From positions 378,704,400 to 378,768,399 of the forward strand of contig NC_081407.1 of the NCBI RefSeq assembly GCF_030272615.1: a DNA stretch of 64,000 nucleotides, read 5' to 3'. The DNA is from Cryptomeria japonica (taxonomy: Eukaryota; Streptophyta; Pinopsida; Cupressales; Cupressaceae). Shown here in pieces: positions 48,434 through 60,424 of this stretch (its first letter is position 1; each line of letters starts with the position of its first letter). The notes under the pieces were generated by a model. It saw only the letters and a program-made list of their open reading frames with translations. It was not told the DNA's origin and did not search any database. Both the position numbers and the translations under genes were made by a program.

Positions 48434-49768
48434 TGCACCTGCACAATAGATACAAACAAGACAAGCACACCAATGGGACATTGTATTAGAGATCAAAATA
48501 AATCAAAATATGTTAGTCAATCTAAATCTCTCAAAATCATCTCATTGTCGTCTATCTCCAAGGGTCTTCAAGACTCAAGGTGGCCCTCACTTGGAAGAGC
48601 ACTTGATCTTTAAGATTACAACCTAAAGAACGAGATTTAAATGATGACCTAGAATCAAAATGGATGCAGCTAAGATCCTAGTTGATTAAATGATTGAAAC
48701 TATTGATATGAAGATGATATGAAAAATGGAGGGGTGTTTCCAAATTGATTGATTAAGTGATCTAATTAAGCTAAGATGAAGATGAGAATACTATGAAATT
48801 GATATGCAATTAAGCTAAATGTCTAAACTAACACATGATAGAATCTAAACATCATGCAATTAAGATGGCCTAAATTCTTGAGAGATGCACAATGAGAGCT
48901 CCTTGATAACTTGCAAAAACAACTATAATATGGATGCATAAAAGTGGATATTGGGCTCAATAATAATGGGCCCTTTGATATGAGACAAGGGCTCATTTTA
49001 TAGAGTTGAAGGCTTAGGAATGGATGATCAAGATTGATTACTAATCAAGGGTCAATATTGAAGGGGGAATGTGGTCCCAAGTTGAAAGGCTTAGCCTTAT
49101 GACAAATGCCATAAGAGGAAGTGGGTGAGGATTAATGTGGTCCCAGATTTGCAGGCTTAGTCTTGTGACAAGTGTCACAAGGGGGAGAGGATGTAAAAGT
49201 CAATGTGGTCCCACCTTGGGAGAAGGGGGATATGTGCTCACACATGTGTGAGCAACCTTGGAAGAAACAAAGTGGATTAATTAGGATAATGAGGGGATTA
49301 GATGAGTTCTAGAAGGATATTAGCATAATAATGAAAAATGTAGGAGAATGCAAGTGGAGGAAAATAGACATTTTTAGAAAAAATAAAAAAGATTTATTTT
49401 AGCCAAAAGGGTGCAACTTGCATTTGGAGGATTTGGTAAGTGGGGGGACTATTGACAAATAAATAATGATTTATTTAAATGCAAAGGGACTTTAATGAAA
49501 TGAAAATTCAATTAAATGGTAAAAGGGGATTTAATTAAACAAATAAGATTTATTTAATCAAATGGCTAAAGGGTACTTAATTAAACCTTAGTTTAATTAA
49601 TAGGTTAGGCTAGAAGAAATGGATTTTAATCAAATCTTTAATTTGATTAAAAGGCTGATTGAAAGAATAGGGATACTTATTAAACCTTAGTCTAATTAAT
49701 AGGTGAATAAATGATGATTAAATGAATAAAATTTATTTAATTAGTTGTGCAAGTTTTAGGTGTCTACA
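48434..49768 (-). repeat. 3' LTR of a minus-strand Tat-type element
   Basis: On the minus strand it starts TGTAGACACC at 49768, identical to the first ten bases of the element 2 LTR, directly after a polypurine tract. It has AT palindromes in U3, a TATAAAA at 49003-48997, and an end placed at GCAGGTGCA near 48434 by analogy with the element 3 LTR. Length is about 1.33 kb. The low-coordinate end is approximate. Confidence 0.7.
48997..49003 (-). promoter_or_regulatory. TATA box of minus-strand LTR
   Basis: CTCTATAAAATGAGC on the minus strand matches the CTATAAATAGAGCCC promoter stretch of the element 3 LTR in sequence and place. Confidence 0.55.
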
Positions 49769-49814
49769 TTTTGCCCCTCTTTGAAGTGATGTGTGACCAC
49801 ATGTTGATTCAAAG
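49769..49814 (-). promoter_or_regulatory. Hairpin plus polypurine tract, minus-strand element
   Basis: The polypurine tract AAAGAGGGGCAAAA (49782-49769) is identical to that of element 2. It overlaps a 36-nt hairpin (49814-49779) whose outer stem is CTTTGAA/TTCAAAG and inner stem ATGTG/CACAT with loop GTCA. The inner stem sequence differs completely from elements 2 and 3, yet length and pairing are kept. Confidence 0.7.
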
Positions 49815-50127
49815 AAAAATGCTCGATACGTTGCCAAAAATTCCTGATATGATGTCGTTGCCAACATTGTCTATATGATGCCCCAGATATGAAGAATTGA
49901 TTTGATATGAAAAGTTGATATGAAGCTAGTGTCAATATGAGACTGATATGAAATTGATATGGAGATTTGCTATGATAATGCCCCCTCAGAAGATCATTTG
50001 TGCACTAAAGGAATGAATGATCTCTCGAAAGAAGAAGAATGCTATTTGAAAGATAGAAGAGTGGATAGTTGATGGCATGCATGAGTTAAATAAGATTGAT
50101 TGGATTGATAAGAATGAGATCAAGTCT

Positions 50128-50585
50128 AGTTTTAGGAATGACACCTCTTGTATAAGACAAAGATGATCAAAACGTTTGGTTCCAGGAATGATATTTCTTG
50201 TACAAGACCTAATCAAAACACCTAGTTTCAAGAAAGATATATCATGTATAAGACATGATAGAATGGATCAGATGAAATGGATTGATAGAATTGATAATAT
50301 TGAGATCAAGTGTAGTTTCAGGAATGACACCTCCTGCATAAGACAAAGATGATCAAAACATCTGGTTTTAGGAATGATATATCCTATATAAGACCTGATC
50401 AAAATGTCTGGTTTCAGGAAAGATACATTTTGTATAAGATATGATAGAATAGATTAGATGAAATGGATTGATAGAATTGATAAGATTGAGATCGTCTAGT
50501 TTCAGGAATGATATATCAATCCTATATAAGACCTGATCAAAACGTATGATTCCAGGAAAGATACATCTTGTATATGATATGATAG
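50128..50585 (+). repeat. GTTTCAGGAATGA...GTATAAGAC repeat array
   Basis: Eight variants of GTTTCAGGA, about ten bases, TCCTGTATAAGAC occur near 50128, 50177, 50223, 50307, 50360, 50410, 50498 and 50550. They are grouped into ~185-bp higher-order units that also carry GGATTGATAGAATTGATAA. CAGGA and TCCTG can pair, so many units can form a small hairpin. Confidence 0.75.
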
Positions 50586-51618
50586 ATGAGAGTTGGATGA
50601 ATGATGAAGATATGAAAGTGAAGAAAGATTCCATGATGATGTGATAGATATGCATGTGATGTGACTAGATGATAATGATGATGATGATATGCAACTAAAT
50701 ACAAATTTTAGGAATGATATGAAAAATGCAACTAGGCACTTAACAATGATATGAAACCTGATATGAAATGCACTCTTGTTCTTGATATTGTCACCTTTTT
50801 TATCAAATTATATATGCTTCCTTTTTATCATCATTGAGCCCTTGATTTGTTGAAAGTTGATACAAGCGTCATGGTATAATTAAACCATAACGACCTAAGT
50901 ATAAATTACATGAATTTTGATATTGCAAGACGACACAAGCATTGAGGTATAATTGAACCAAGACAACCTGAGTGTTGCTTGCATAAATAGACAAGAGTTA
51001 ACCTTTGTCCTATACAAATTGGAAATGTCCTTAGTGATATGCCACCGGATCATGCTGTAGAATTAATTTGCATAGTAAAAAGGTTTCACTCACAACCAAC
51101 AAACAAATAAATGATCATACTCCTTCCTTGCTTCTCTCATTTCAAGACATCCTTGATTTTCTTGGGAGATATGAGAAGAAAAAATTGAAATAACCATAGA
51201 TATTTACATGCATGCCATCCTATCTATTTTTGTCAGATAAAACATCTTGCAAATGCCTCATTGTTTAGTTTTGATTAGCTCATGTTTCTTTGTTTTACCA
51301 TTGATTGCCATGATCTTATTTTCGTCTCGATGTGTTTTTTGTGATCGATTATCTTTTTGAAACCCAAAGGTGATCTTCCCCCAACAAGATTAGGATTTTT
51401 CCCCCACTATAGATACTACTTACGATATGGAATATGTACATTGACCACCAAGCCATGGTGGGATATGATATGGATAACTATTTAGATAATCAAGGAAAAT
51501 GACTACGTTAAGTATGTCCATAGATGAAACATGTCCTGCCATCAATTGATAAAGATAAGACTAACTAGAACAAAATCCAATAGTCATATTGATCTATGTC
51601 ATTGTTTTGATTTATTCG

Positions 51619-51850
51619 ATGATTGATAAGAATATCTGGTTTCAAAGAGTGAGTACCTCGTATAAGACTGATCTATCTAGTTTCAAGTGTACATAAACCT
51701 GTATAAGAAATGTTGATGTTGATGTTAATAGATGGATTGATTAACAAGACTCAATGATTGATAGGAATGTCTGGTTTCAAAGAGTGAGTACCCCGTATAA
51801 GACTGATTTGTCCGGTTTCGAGTGTACCTATCCCTGTATAAGACATGTTG
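51619..51850 (+). repeat. Second GTTTCA...GTATAAGAC array, two ~130-bp units
   Basis: Two units each hold two motifs: GGTTTCAAAGAGTGAGTACC followed by CGTATAAGAC, and GTTTCRAGTGTAC followed by CCTGTATAAG. It shares the ends of the 50.1-50.6-kb repeat but has different middles. Confidence 0.65.
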
Positions 51851-51870
51851 ATATTGATATATTTTGAGTA

Positions 51871-54796
51871 ATGAATTGATTAACAAGACATGTGATCAAT
51901 TTGATTGCAAACTTCAAAATTTTTCCCATTGTTGATTTGATGGGTGGGCCATGCGTTCATACTTTGATTTTCAATTTTTTTTTTTGGGATCTTTTTGGAT
52001 TAGAAGAAAGATGTATTTGATTGCCCCAATGTATAGCAAGATAAGGAATATTATGAATGGATGACTGAAATGTTGAGGTGGAAATGAATAGGAGAAAGAC
52101 GAAGGTAGCTTATGAGGAGACACGTCGAGAGTTTTTTGAAATCATGTTTTTGTCTTTAGTTTTGATCAAGATTGAGGATGGAAAAAGGGGATATGGATGG
52201 AGATAGGATATGGATAGGAGAAACAAGATCATAGATAATGATAGATGATGGAAGAAATGAATAGTTAGGATAGATGGTATGGAGCAAAAGCACCATAAGG
52301 TTTTAGGACCAGCATAATATTGGTTCTCAGCTCGTACGATACAATCAAGTTAGTCAGATGCGCTACCATTGGCATTACGTTTACCCACTTTCCCTCCGCA
52401 GTCTGCTCTGGACTGAGAAAGAGAGGAGGTGTAAGAAGAAGCCGCTAGAACGGGTGGGAGGCCCTGGGAAGATTAGTTGTTAAGGACCCCTGGTTGGATA
52501 GTAGAAAATCTATGAAGGCCATCCCTACTGAGGGTGAAGGATTACCATTAATCAAGATCGTAGATAGCACTAGATGAATTTAGATAGGGTAATGGATATT
52601 GGAGGAAGGATAATGGGAGATGTGATATGAAGAATAGAGTGGATGAAACTTTGACCCCAAGTATAGAGGTCTCCATTTGCAAAGAGGTGATATGTAAGAT
52701 TGTCACAGTTTTTAGCACCACTTGAATAAGTGTTCCTGAACTTTTTCAAAGATAGAGACCCAACCCACACTTAGAACCTCCAAAAAATTCAATCGAACAT
52801 ATCTAGCAACTAGGAAGTAGACTCAAAAGGGAAGAAGAATCCCAAACTGGATCAAGGTACTTAGTCTTTGACTACCCATGTGTGTCCAATTCGGTTCATT
52901 CCAACTCATACGATCATTGTAATCTTCAGAATCCAACATGGCTAGCTAGTAGCTACATGAGTTACCCCGACTTCAAAAGCATCCTAGATAGAGCCTCACT
53001 GCCAACAAGCATCCATAGATTTGATGAGGTTAGCACTGTAATATTAAAAATACTGATCTATTTCTAGCCAAACATCCATAGCCCCAATGGAGTTACTTGC
53101 ATGTTCCCATAGCCAAGCATTTTGATATTGCATTTCATTGCATCTTTTCTTGATATTTCTTTTCTTGCTCATGCTTTTGATCTTTTGATATTTCTTTTTT
53201 CTCTTTATTTTTCTTACATTGGCTTGTAAGTGATGAAACTTACATGGGTCTAATAATTACAGTGGCGCTAAAGCAACATTTTAGAATTTTCACTAGCCAT
53301 ATCTTCGACTAAGAGATCACAATGATTTAGAGAAATTGATTAAGTGTATGAGATATAGTAATCAAAAGATGTTGGTACCAAGATACAATAAGTGGTTCTT
53401 TTCTGGATTGAGCATGTATTCAAACCAAAATAAAATGTTAAAGAGGAACAACCTCGGATTTTGAAGCATTTCATGAATAGATATTGAGGAAAACAACTGA
53501 ACATGAGATTCGAGCATGTGACAAAAAGACACAAATGCCTATTTCACAAATGATGAATTTATGCAAAGGATTGAATGAAAGGGATGGAAGGATAGAAAAG
53601 AGGTATTGTATAATAGATAGAATGTTTGAAGATTTGTGCAAGGATAGATGGAAATATATTCAATATGAGTGTGGGTACACAACTTGAGAAGTGATGAAGA
53701 GATGGAGGAAAATTGAGTTTTGGGTCATAAAGACCCAAAATAGATAAAGGAAATGATGGGAGAATAGTTTTGGAAATATGTTTAGATAGATGGTTGAAAG
53801 AAGTTCAAATATGTGTGCCTTGGATACTTGCAAGAAGTTGTGTCCACATTTTGGCCAAAAAGTGGAATTTTTTTCCCTTTTTTTTCGATTTCATCCTGTT
53901 TGACCTAAATATTTGAGGCACTTAAAGAATTAATCTTGAAAAAAATCAGTACAAGAAAATGTAGTGCTCGAAGTCTACTTTCCAAATATGTAATTTATTT
54001 TAATACCCCCAAAATGAAGTTTGAATAGACATTACTAAAACCAATAGTTTAAAAGTCACTTTTCAGGATCATACCATGCCCATGTACGAGAAGCATTTTT
54101 TGACCTAAATGAAAGTATTTTTATAAATCCTTTTGGGAAAAGATCTATAACTCACTCACCTTTGATGAAAATATTTTTTTGTAATTTTTTTCTGTATTTT
54201 TGTTTTTTTGTTAATTTTTTATTGGGCATAATAATTATTTTGACAAATTCTTGTGTACAACAAGCATAATTTGACCTAAACTTAACATTTTTTTTTCTTT
54301 TTTCAAACTATATAGAATTGTCTCTAGTTTCATGCCATATAATGTTTTTCCCAAAAAACATAGAGACAAAAAAGTTATTAAAAAATTAAAAAACCCTGTT
54401 ATTTCAAGTTTATGGACCTCTTTCATTAGCAATTATTTTAAAACTAAAAATACTTATCTATTTTATTAAAAAATTACATATTTAGAATCAAGAAAGTCTC
54501 TACTATAATTGGTTTTCATTATTTAAAAAAATTCTGAAAATTTGATGTTCAGATATATTTTTGAAGTTATTATTTTATATCAAGATTGATTTGACCTTCA
54601 AGTTGCAGGTCAAACTAGGTCCAAGCCATTTCCCAGCCCAAAACCAAAGCTACAACTGAACCAAAGTTTGAAATTTTTAGAAATGGGATCCCGTTTCATT
54701 TTTTAAAATAATTAAAAACACATTTAGCAAATGGGATCTCGTTTTCCTTTTATTTTTATTTTTTGATTTAATTTTTTAATTTTTTTTTAATTTAAT

Positions 54797-54829
<33 letters not shown>

Positions 54830-55007
54830 CTATATATACATGTAATATAACATTTAAGTATAAGTCATATTTCCCTTTGTCTTTTTCCTTACTTATACTT
54901 TAAGTTATATTTAATGTATATATTGGTAGAATATTTGAGAGTGGTTTCAGATCTCTAGGAGTTATAATGCAAATTCTAGATTTTAGAATATCTTATAAAT
55001 TGTGAGA
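51871..55007. other. Unassigned DNA, perhaps element interior
   Basis: No pol or other gene can be read. A GC-richer patch lies at about 52370-52480. On the minus strand 52371-52352 reads CAATGGTAGCGCATCTGACT, close to the D-arm part of a plant tRNA-Trp as I remember it, but the rest does not fold as a tRNA. T-rich and A-rich tracts dominate 53860-54840. Confidence 0.4.
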
Positions 55008-56937
55008 TAATAGGATCTATAATGTCATAATACAACCTATTATGTCATAATAGGTCCCATTTTGACATAATAGGTCCTATTGAGACATAATAGGTCCTAT
55101 TGTGACATAATACGACCTATTAAGTCATAATAGGTCCTATTATGTCATAAGACCCCTTAAGAGGGTCTATTATGATATTATATCTCTTACTAGGACCTAT
55201 TATGACTCAAGACCCCTTAGTAGGACCTATTATGATATAATAGGAACGATTATCACATAATAGGACCTATTATCTCATAATAGGTCCTATAATGTCATAA
55301 GACCCCTTAAGAGGACCTGTCATATCATAATAGGTCCTATTATATCATAAGACTCCTTAAGAGGACCTATTATGACATTATACCCCTTAGTAAGACCTAT
55401 TTACGGGTATTATGTCATAATAGGACTGATTATGACATAATAGGACCTATGATGACATAATAGATCATATTATGTCATTATAGGTCCTATTATGACATCA
55501 TAGGTCATATTATGTCATAAAACCCCTTAAGAGGACCTATTATGACTTTATACCCCTTAGTAGGACTTGTTAAGGGGTATTATGTCATAACATGACCTAT
55601 TGTGACATAATAGGACCTCTAATGTCATAATATGACCTATTATGTCAGAATAGGTCCCATTGTGACATAATAGGTCCTTTTGTGTCATAATAGGTCCTAT
55701 TATGACATAATACAACCTATTATGTCATAAAACCCCTTAAGAGGACCTATTATGACTTTATACCCCTTAGTGGGACTTGTTAAGGGGTATTATGTCATAA
55801 CAGGACCTATTGTGACATAATAGGACCTATAATGTCATAATATGACCTATTATGTTAGAATAGGTCCCATTGTGACATAATAGGTCCTTTTGTGTCATAA
55901 TAGGTCCTATTATGACATAATACAACCTATTATGACATAATACAACCTATTATATCATAATGGGTCCTATTATGACATAATACAACCTATTATGTCATAA
56001 TAGGTCCTATTATGTCATAAGACCCCTTAAGAGGACCTATTATGACATTATACCTCTTACTAGGACCTACTATGACATAACACCCCTTAGTAGGACCTAT
56101 TATGACGTAATAGGATCGATTATCATATAATAGGACCTATTATGTCATAATAGGTCATATAATGTCATAAGACCCCTTAAGAGGAGCTATTATGACATTA
56201 TACCTCTTACTAGGACCTATTATGACATAAGATCCTTTAGTAGGACCTATTATGACATAATAGGATCAACTATCACATAATAGGACCTATTATGTCATAA
56301 TAGGTCCTATAATATCATAAGACCCCTTAAGAGGACCTGTCATGTCATAATAGGTCTTATTATGTCATAAGACCCATTAAGAGTACCTATTATGACATTA
56401 TACCCCTTAGTAGGACCTGCTAAAGGGTTTTATGTCATAATAGGACTAATAATGACATAATAGGATCTATGATGATGTAATAGGTCCTATTAAGTCATCA
56501 TAGGTCCTATTATGAAATCATAGGTCATATTATGTCATAAAACCCCTTAAGAGGACCTATTATGACTTTATACCCCTTAGTAGGACTTGTTAAGGGGCAT
56601 TATGTCATAACAGGACCTATTGTGACATAATAGGACCTATAATGTCATAATATGACCTATTATGTCATAATATGACCTATTATGTCAGAATAGGTCCTAT
56701 TGTGACATTATAGGTCCTTTTGTATCATAATAGGTCCTATTATGATACAAAAGGACCTATAATGTCACAATAGGACCTATTCTGACATAATAGGTCCTAT
56801 TATGTCATAATAGGTCCTATTATGTCATAATAGGTCTTATTATGTCAAAAGACCCCTTAAGAGGACCTATTATGACATTATACCTCTTACTAGGACCTAT
56901 TATGACATAAGACCCCTCAGTAGCACCTATTATGACA
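55008..56937. repeat. Minisatellite of 20-bp palindromic units
   Basis: About 1.9 kb is made of variants of CATAATAGGTCCTATTATG, a 19-bp palindrome around one T/A, spaced by one base. Interspersed units GACCCCTTAAGAGGACC and CCCCTTAGTAGGACC give a higher-order pattern; a ~210-bp block starting AAACCCCTTAAGAGG recurs near 55519, 55728 and 56538. No coding sequence. Confidence 0.92.
56674..56796. repeat. Perfect 123-bp palindrome
   Basis: Within the array, 61-bp arms on each side of T at 56735 are exact reverse complements, read base by base. The neighbouring bases (56673 and 56797) break the symmetry. It could extrude as a cruciform or be transcribed into a hairpin. Confidence 0.9.
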
Positions 56938-57490
56938 TACGTAGAGAAAGATAAGCTGGTTGGGAGAGAGAGATGGTATGTTTAGAGAGAGATAGAGAGG
57001 TATATATAGGGAAATATAGGTAGGTAGGGGGAAAGGGGAGGTGTATAGAGAGAGCGGAGATAAAGAGTAAAGAGTTAAGGAGGTGAGAGAGAGAGGTAGA
57101 GACAATTTTGGATTTTGGGAGAGAGGGGACAAAGTGAGATAGAGAGGTAGAGAGGGGATGGAAGGGACATAAAATTGGAGAGGGAATGAGGGAAGGGTGA
57201 AGAGATAGAGGGAGAGATAGATGTTAGTAGGGAGGAAGTGAAAGGTATGTAAAGAGAGATAGATAGTATATGTAGAGAAATAAAGGTAGGTAGGGAGTAA
57301 GGGGAAGTGTAGAGAGAGATGAGATAGAGAGTAGAGAGTTAAGTATGTGAGAGAGAGGTAGAGATAAGTCTAGATTTTGGGAGAGAAAGGAGAGAGTTAG
57401 ATAGAGAGGTAGAAAGGAAATAGAGGGGAGATAAAAGTAGAGAGGGAAGAAGGGAGGGTTAGAGAGAGATAGAGAGTGGAAGAGAGATGT
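56938..57490 (+). repeat. GA-rich low-complexity DNA, two ~265-bp units
   Basis: The palindrome array ends abruptly here. Purine-rich AGAGAGATAGAGAGG-like sequence follows in two tandem versions: GGTAGGTAGGG at about 57019 and 57286, GATTTTGGGAGAGA at about 57111 and 57373. Serine/leucine-rich minus-strand open frames here are low-complexity artefacts. Confidence 0.8.
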
Positions 57491-57719
57491 GTCAACCAAA
57501 TCTTCTACATGTACATCGAATCCATCTACTAATTACTTTCTATATTGGCGGTCAGAATAATTAGATCATTCTAAGACTGATTGTCACACAAAATTATTGA
57601 TGTAACATCTTGATAAATGTATTGTTGGAAAGGAAATACACCTTTTAATTGCCCTCCTTGCAATCCCCCAGATCCTCTAGAATAATCCTTATCTAAATTT
57701 TTTATTTCCAACTCTAAGA
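57491..57719. other. Spacer, no gene seen
   Basis: Short non-coding DNA; TTTATTAATCAAAACAAAG on the minus strand near 57725-57750 may be the 3' end of the decayed gene beyond it. Confidence 0.4.
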
Positions 57720-59434
57720 TTTCTTTGTTTTGATTAATAAAAGTAGGATAGGCTCATACCATTACAAATCCATGAAGAAACAATTGATGTGCATGAGGGA
57801 TGCACATCCAGTCAAAAACCCCCACTAAACATAGCAAAAAACTAGCAAGGACACCCGAGAACCAGCAAAGAAATGAAAAGACCAGCAAGAAGAGAACTAG
57901 AAACATAACATAGAGAGCACAAAAACTAGCAAAATCACCCAGGAAAGTCACAATGGGATGGCAAACTACCTAGGGGAACTTTTATCTTGCCAATTGTGGC
58001 ATAAACTTAAAACTTTATCAGAAAAGAACACCTTTTTAGAAGACCCAAATCTGGGGTGTCTTTCACCATAGACTCTAAAGGACCAGCACCAACGATCATG
58101 GCCTCCATCTGCTTGTGCTTCTTCTCTCCTTTCTCGTTGAGCTCAACATGAATGGTCTGACTAGGCTCTAGAGAGGAGTTATGCATGTTGGCCACATTGT
58201 TATAGGTAAATTTAGCCACCTCGATTTTAGATTTAATGGCCTCCTAGCATGCCACATATCTTCCAACTCTTCTTTTGTTGTAGCCATTCTCATCTTAGCA
58301 TCCAATTCATCGATTCTCCCTTTCACCTTATCCCAATTGTCCACAAGGCCATCTAAATCATTGGCCATCTTCTATACTCTTTCCTCATCCTCATCCTCAA
58401 CCTATGTATTAGCCTTAGCTTTGGCTTCTATAAGCACCTCCAACCTATTAATCTTTTGAATAGAAACATTCATCTTCTTGAAAATCCACTTGCATAGTCG
58501 TCCTACCTTTTCAAATCATCATGGATATCCTTCACAAGATTGGTGAGGAACGTGATAGAAATCGAGGACTTAGTGGGAAGGGGTCGAGGTTTGTGGGGGT
58601 GGAGGGAGGGTTAGCATCATTGGCAACATTCTTGGCAGGGGAGCAATCAGAGCCCATGGTTTTAGAGTAGTCTGATTCATCAAAGGAAATGGAATCAGAC
58701 TCAAAATCTTCAACAATTTCCACCTCCTTATGCTCCTCAATAAGGTCCTTTTTAGAAGTGGCAATGACCCTGAATTTGGCCATGCAAGTGGGATTTTTTC
58801 TAGTGGAAAATTTAGGGCCCGAGTGGGACACTTTAACAGAGTTGAACAGAGTCACAATGAGGTCAACATACAAATTGGGATCAAATGTGGACCTAACTTT
58901 ACTAGTGGGGACCCCACACAATGAATTTTGGTCAAAATGAATAATATAGCCTATGAATAAAACCCTAGTTTAGGGGGGTTTTCCTTTAGCAAGAACCCTA
59001 GAAATAGATTGAATTAGGGAAGACAAAACCCAATAAGAGAAGTTAGTCCTTACCCCATGGCATAGATGGTTCATCATAGGGAAGAGATGAAGGTGAAATC
59101 TCCTCTTCATGATACCGAGTGTGAAGTATTTCATTAAGAGAAAGGTAGCCTCCTTATGTATACCCAAGATCTCTTCACGATTGTATCCATTTTTCAATTT
59201 GGAGACCCCTTCACTAGGTTGAAAAAATAGTTCAAAATACTCCTTGTAATTTTCCTTAGGTTTTTTAGGGAATGTGACACCATCCAGAGCTAGCCCAGTA
59301 ACATCCACTATGATATACTTAGAAACCTCAAAAGTAACACTTGCCAACTTCATAGTGTTGTTGTTCCAGGCTTGAACAAAGGTAGGCAAGAGTTTGGGGT
59401 CATGTCTAGTCATGCCCTCCACATGAAAGTCCAA
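57720..59434 (-). pseudogene. Decayed unknown protein gene, probably mobile-element linked
   Basis: Read on the minus strand from 59434, one frame carries a globular part (FVQAWNNNTMKLASVTFEVS, VDVTGLALDGVTFPKKP, LHLFPMMNHLCHG), a TAA near 58970, then an acidic and Ser/Pro-rich part down to 58532. A second frame holds a helical Lys/Glu-rich segment (WDKVKGRIDELDAKM, near 58230-58330). A hydrophobic segment follows (57754-57951). Frame changes and stops show decay. The VTGL...G..F pattern recalls unnamed proteins linked to plant transposons, but I cannot name a family. Confidence 0.5.
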
Positions 59435-59689
59435 ATTTCCCTAGATAATCTTTCCCCACAACTTGCCATTCTTTCTGAACTTAGAACACTCATCTGGTTT
59501 AATCTGATTCAAACCTCCTCCCATCTTCGTAGATTGATAGGCCACAATGTGAAAGCAATAGGTCTAAAAACAAATATGGTGAGTACCCACAAAAATAAAA
59601 TCTTGCCGCTCTAGCCAACTTGGAAAGGAAAGGGAAAGAGTAGAAAATACTAAAAAAGTAGCCTTGGGATTACACATCATTAATGTGCA

Positions 59690-60380
59690 TGTTATTTGAA
59701 ATCATGGCATGGGCATCAAGAGGTAATTTGTGCATTTGGAGCCAAACTTTCAAATTATTAACCATTGTACCTAGTCCAACTAATTTATTCACCACCCTAT
59801 TCCCCTCGCGTCACACATGGAAGAATCTTACCTCATCAAATGTAAGGTAGAGGATGCGACACTTCTTTATGAGAGGAGTAGCTTTCTAGTTTGACCTAGC
59901 TTCTTCATTTAGCATCATAATGGTATTACGAGAATGACCTACCACAATGAGTTTAGAAATGTACATCTCTCTTGCCATGTCAAGTCTATGAAACATGGTC
60001 GCCACTTCCACCACACTGGAGGTTTGGACACCTAGGTTGGCAGTATAAGTGAGAATTAGGTGACCATGTGGATCCCTGATCACACTAAGTTGTGGTTATT
60101 ATGGATCCAAAAAGGCCTTGACTACATTATTGTACACCAAAAATAACCTTTGTGTTATACATAGTGGGGTCTAGTGGCCACAGAGCTTCTGTCAAGCCTT
60201 GCAGCCATTCTGAGCCTATTCTGTAATTTTTGTGTTTTCATAACATGAACGTTTTGTATCATACAACATTGTGGTTTTGGAGCCAGATTAGCTACGTCCA
60301 TCACACCACCCCCTCCTGCTTGACCTGGGTTAACATGGGAAGACCCATCAAAGTTCAGCTTGAGCCATCTAGTGTTGGGG
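59690..60380 (-). pseudogene. LINE RNase H remnant B, split by an insertion
   Basis: The minus strand reads RWLKLNFDGSSHVNPGQAGGG (60380-60311), then, after a 214-bp insertion, IRDPHGHLILTYTANLG, ISKLIVVGHS (GHS where GDS is expected) and a C-terminal FFHV.REGNRVVNKLVGLG. This is the RNase H at the end of plant LINE polyproteins. The stop in the HVYREGN-like motif and the lost Asp mean it is dead. Confidence 0.75.
60086..60299. mobile_element. 214-bp insertion with 7-bp target duplication
   Basis: ATCACAC at 60079-60085 and at 60300-60306 flank this stretch, which interrupts the RNase H reading between GGGGV and IRDPHG. No long terminal inverted repeats, tRNA boxes or A-tail are evident. Likely a short non-autonomous element of unknown class. 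Confidence 0.6.
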
Positions 60381-60424
60381 AGGGGGTATCCAACTCTAAG
60401 CCTTCTTTGTTATCACCACTCAAG

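Larger units (their letters stand above)
49815..51870 (-). other. Tail of minus-strand Tat-type element
   Basis: The conserved block GCTCAATGATGATAA lies at 50840-50826, about 1.07 kb upstream of the LTR, the same distance as in element 3. No antisense PMD gene is present. Repeats with GTTTCA and GTATAAGAC fill much of the tail. No pol is seen upstream, so the element may be non-autonomous or deleted. Confidence 0.55.

Noticed and set aside
50128-50585. CRISPR-like array (repeats with variable middles)
   Set aside because: The sequence is plant nuclear DNA, the middles are related rather than unique, and no cas-like genes exist.
57224-57499. Ser/Leu-rich minus-strand protein of 91 codons
   Set aside because: Translation of purine-rich tandem DNA; not a gene.
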